The translations under genes were made by a program, and so were the position numbers. From an uncultured Alphaproteobacteria bacterium (GTDB lineage: Bacteria > Pseudomonadota > Alphaproteobacteria > Minwuiales > Minwuiaceae): a stretch of DNA of 5,350 nucleotides. Below are positions 4,531 to 5,350 of this stretch, piece by piece. Each line of letters begins with the position of its first letter. The first letter of the stretch is position 1. The DNA is taken from contig CAJYBQ010000274.1 of NCBI GenBank assembly GCA_913064755.1, forward strand, positions 1 to 5,350, given 5' to 3'. The notes under the pieces are model-generated. The model was not told the origin of the DNA and did no database searches. It saw only the letters and a list, made by a program, of their open reading frames with translations.

Positions 4531-5350
4531 ATGTCTGCATCACAACACTCCGAACACTCCGTTCGCCGCATGGCTCGGTTGGCCGGGTTATCCTATCTCT
4601 GCTACAGCCTCGCCGGGGTGTATATCACCTTCGGCCCCATCCCCGGGCTCAGTACGCTGATGAGCGGCGAAGCGCCGCCGGCGAGCGATGAATTCCTGTT
4701 CCGGACCGGGTTTCTGGTCGAGATGGTGATGTATACCTTCGTCGTCGTGTCGGCTGCGGCCATGTATGCCGTCCTCAGGCCGGTCAGCCAGGGAACGGCC
4801 CTGGTCGGCGCCTTCTGCCGGCTGATCGAAGGCGCCATGGGTGCGACCTTCATCATCTTCAAATACGCGGCCTTTGCAGCCGTCATGAACCCCGGTCTGA
4901 GCCCCGGATTTTCCGGTGAGGAGCGCTCGGCGCTCGTGACGCTCCTGCGCGATGTGTACGGGTCGACAATCTACTTCCTCCTGATCCCGATGGCGGTTGG
5001 CGGCGTTCTCTACTTCGCCCTGTTTTACCGGGCGCGCTTCATTCCGCGATGGCTCGCGGTTTGGGGCATGTTCACCTATCTGGTGATCGGAACGCTCGCC
5101 GCCGTGATCGTCCTGTTCCCGGCCGTGCGCGAGCCCGTCATGCTGTTCTTCATCCCGGGCAGCCTGTTTGAATGGGTTGCCGCGTTCTGGCTGCTGCTCG
5201 CGGGGATCGAACCGAACTACTGGTTCGGCCGGTCCAAGCCGGCGCTCTCGATCCCCACTTCAGCGGCCGGCACTGGTCTTCCGGTCTTGAATGCTGCGCA
5301 CTCACACCTGCGACCTAAGGGTGTGTTGGCCCGCACTCCTTTGTGCACGG
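4531..5350 (+). CDS. DUF4386 family six-helix membrane protein, 3' end cut
   Basis: The frame runs 273 codons from the ATG at 4531 to the window edge without a stop. It shows six hydrophobic segments at about residues 17-37, 57-82, 89-118, 144-166, 173-196 and 202-226. The pattern fits the DUF4386 family: ARLAGLSYL at the start of helix 1, FRTGFLVEM then YAVLRPVSQGTALVGAFCRLIEG through helices 2-3, the FIPRWLAVWGMFTYLVIG segment in helix 5, and FEWVAAFWLLLAGI in the last helix. These are inner-membrane proteins of unknown function. A GGGGG at 4515-4519 is a poor ribosome binding site; M14 (4570) is another possible start, still ahead of helix 1. After about residue 234 the hydrophobic domain ends, and the remaining 40 codons look atypical. 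Family assignment is from memory of motifs. Confidence 0.85.
   Translation, partial: MSASQHSEHSVRRMARLAGLSYLCYSLAGVYITFGPIPGLSTLMSGEAPPASDEFLFRTGFLVEMVMYTFVVVSAAAMYAVLRPVSQGTALVGAFCRLIEGAMGATFIIFKYAAFAAVMNPGLSPGFSGEERSALVTLLRDVYGSTIYFLLIPMAVGGVLYFALFYRARFIPRWLAVWGMFTYLVIGTLAAVIVLFPAVREPVMLFFIPGSLFEWVAAFWLLLAGIEPNYWFGRSKPALSIPTSAAGTGLPVLNAAHSHLRPKGVLARTPLCT

Noticed and set aside
4585..4593. TTATCC-containing 9-mer as a DnaA box marking oriC
   Set aside because: It reads TTATCCTAT, with mismatches to TTATCCACA in the last three bases, lies in the DUF4386 coding region and is single. No DnaA-box cluster is seen.
5303..5325. CACACC / GGTGTG hairpin near the window end as a terminator
   Set aside because: 6-bp arms with an 11-nt loop and no T-run, inside an open frame without a stop; too weak to report as a terminator.

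Overview
The window looks like chromosome from a high-GC alphaproteobacterium, probably Rhodospirillales-like. The LptE and HolA sequences are of the alphaproteobacterial type, and the order lptE-holA converging on rsmG-parA-parB is the usual arrangement of the origin-proximal partition locus in that class. No species can be named from sequence alone.

Layout. Positions 1-1332 (+ strand) hold the 3' end of lptE (outer-membrane LPS assembly lipoprotein) followed 6 nt later by holA (DNA polymerase III delta, the clamp-loader subunit). A 74-nt convergent gap carries two small hairpins. Positions 1407-3858 (- strand) hold rsmG-parA-parB, transcribed from right to left: the 16S rRNA m7G methyltransferase, the Walker-type partition ATPase, and the CTP-dependent parS-binding clamp protein. 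A perfect 16-bp parS palindrome lies inside the 5' end of rsmG at 3811-3826, so the trans-acting ParA and ParB and one cis-acting centromere site are all in view. ParB would load at parS and spread, and ParA would move the ParB-parS complex.

Positions 3859-4530 are a 672-bp divergent region with no confident gene. mnmG, which normally sits just upstream of rsmG, is absent here. In its place is a stretch of C-runs on the + strand (G-runs in the presumed rsmG leader RNA) with G-quadruplex-compatible spacing, an AT-richer patch with weak back-to-back promoter candidates, a doubtful 77-codon ORF whose end resembles the start of PyrR, and a perfect 15-bp inverted repeat. From 4531 to the window edge (+ strand) is a six-helix membrane protein of the DUF4386 family, with no stop codon in the window.

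The window is mainly conserved housekeeping genes. I found no convincing new multi-gene system. The points worth following are the parS embedded in coding sequence, the loss of mnmG synteny, the G-rich leader and the contents of the divergent region.
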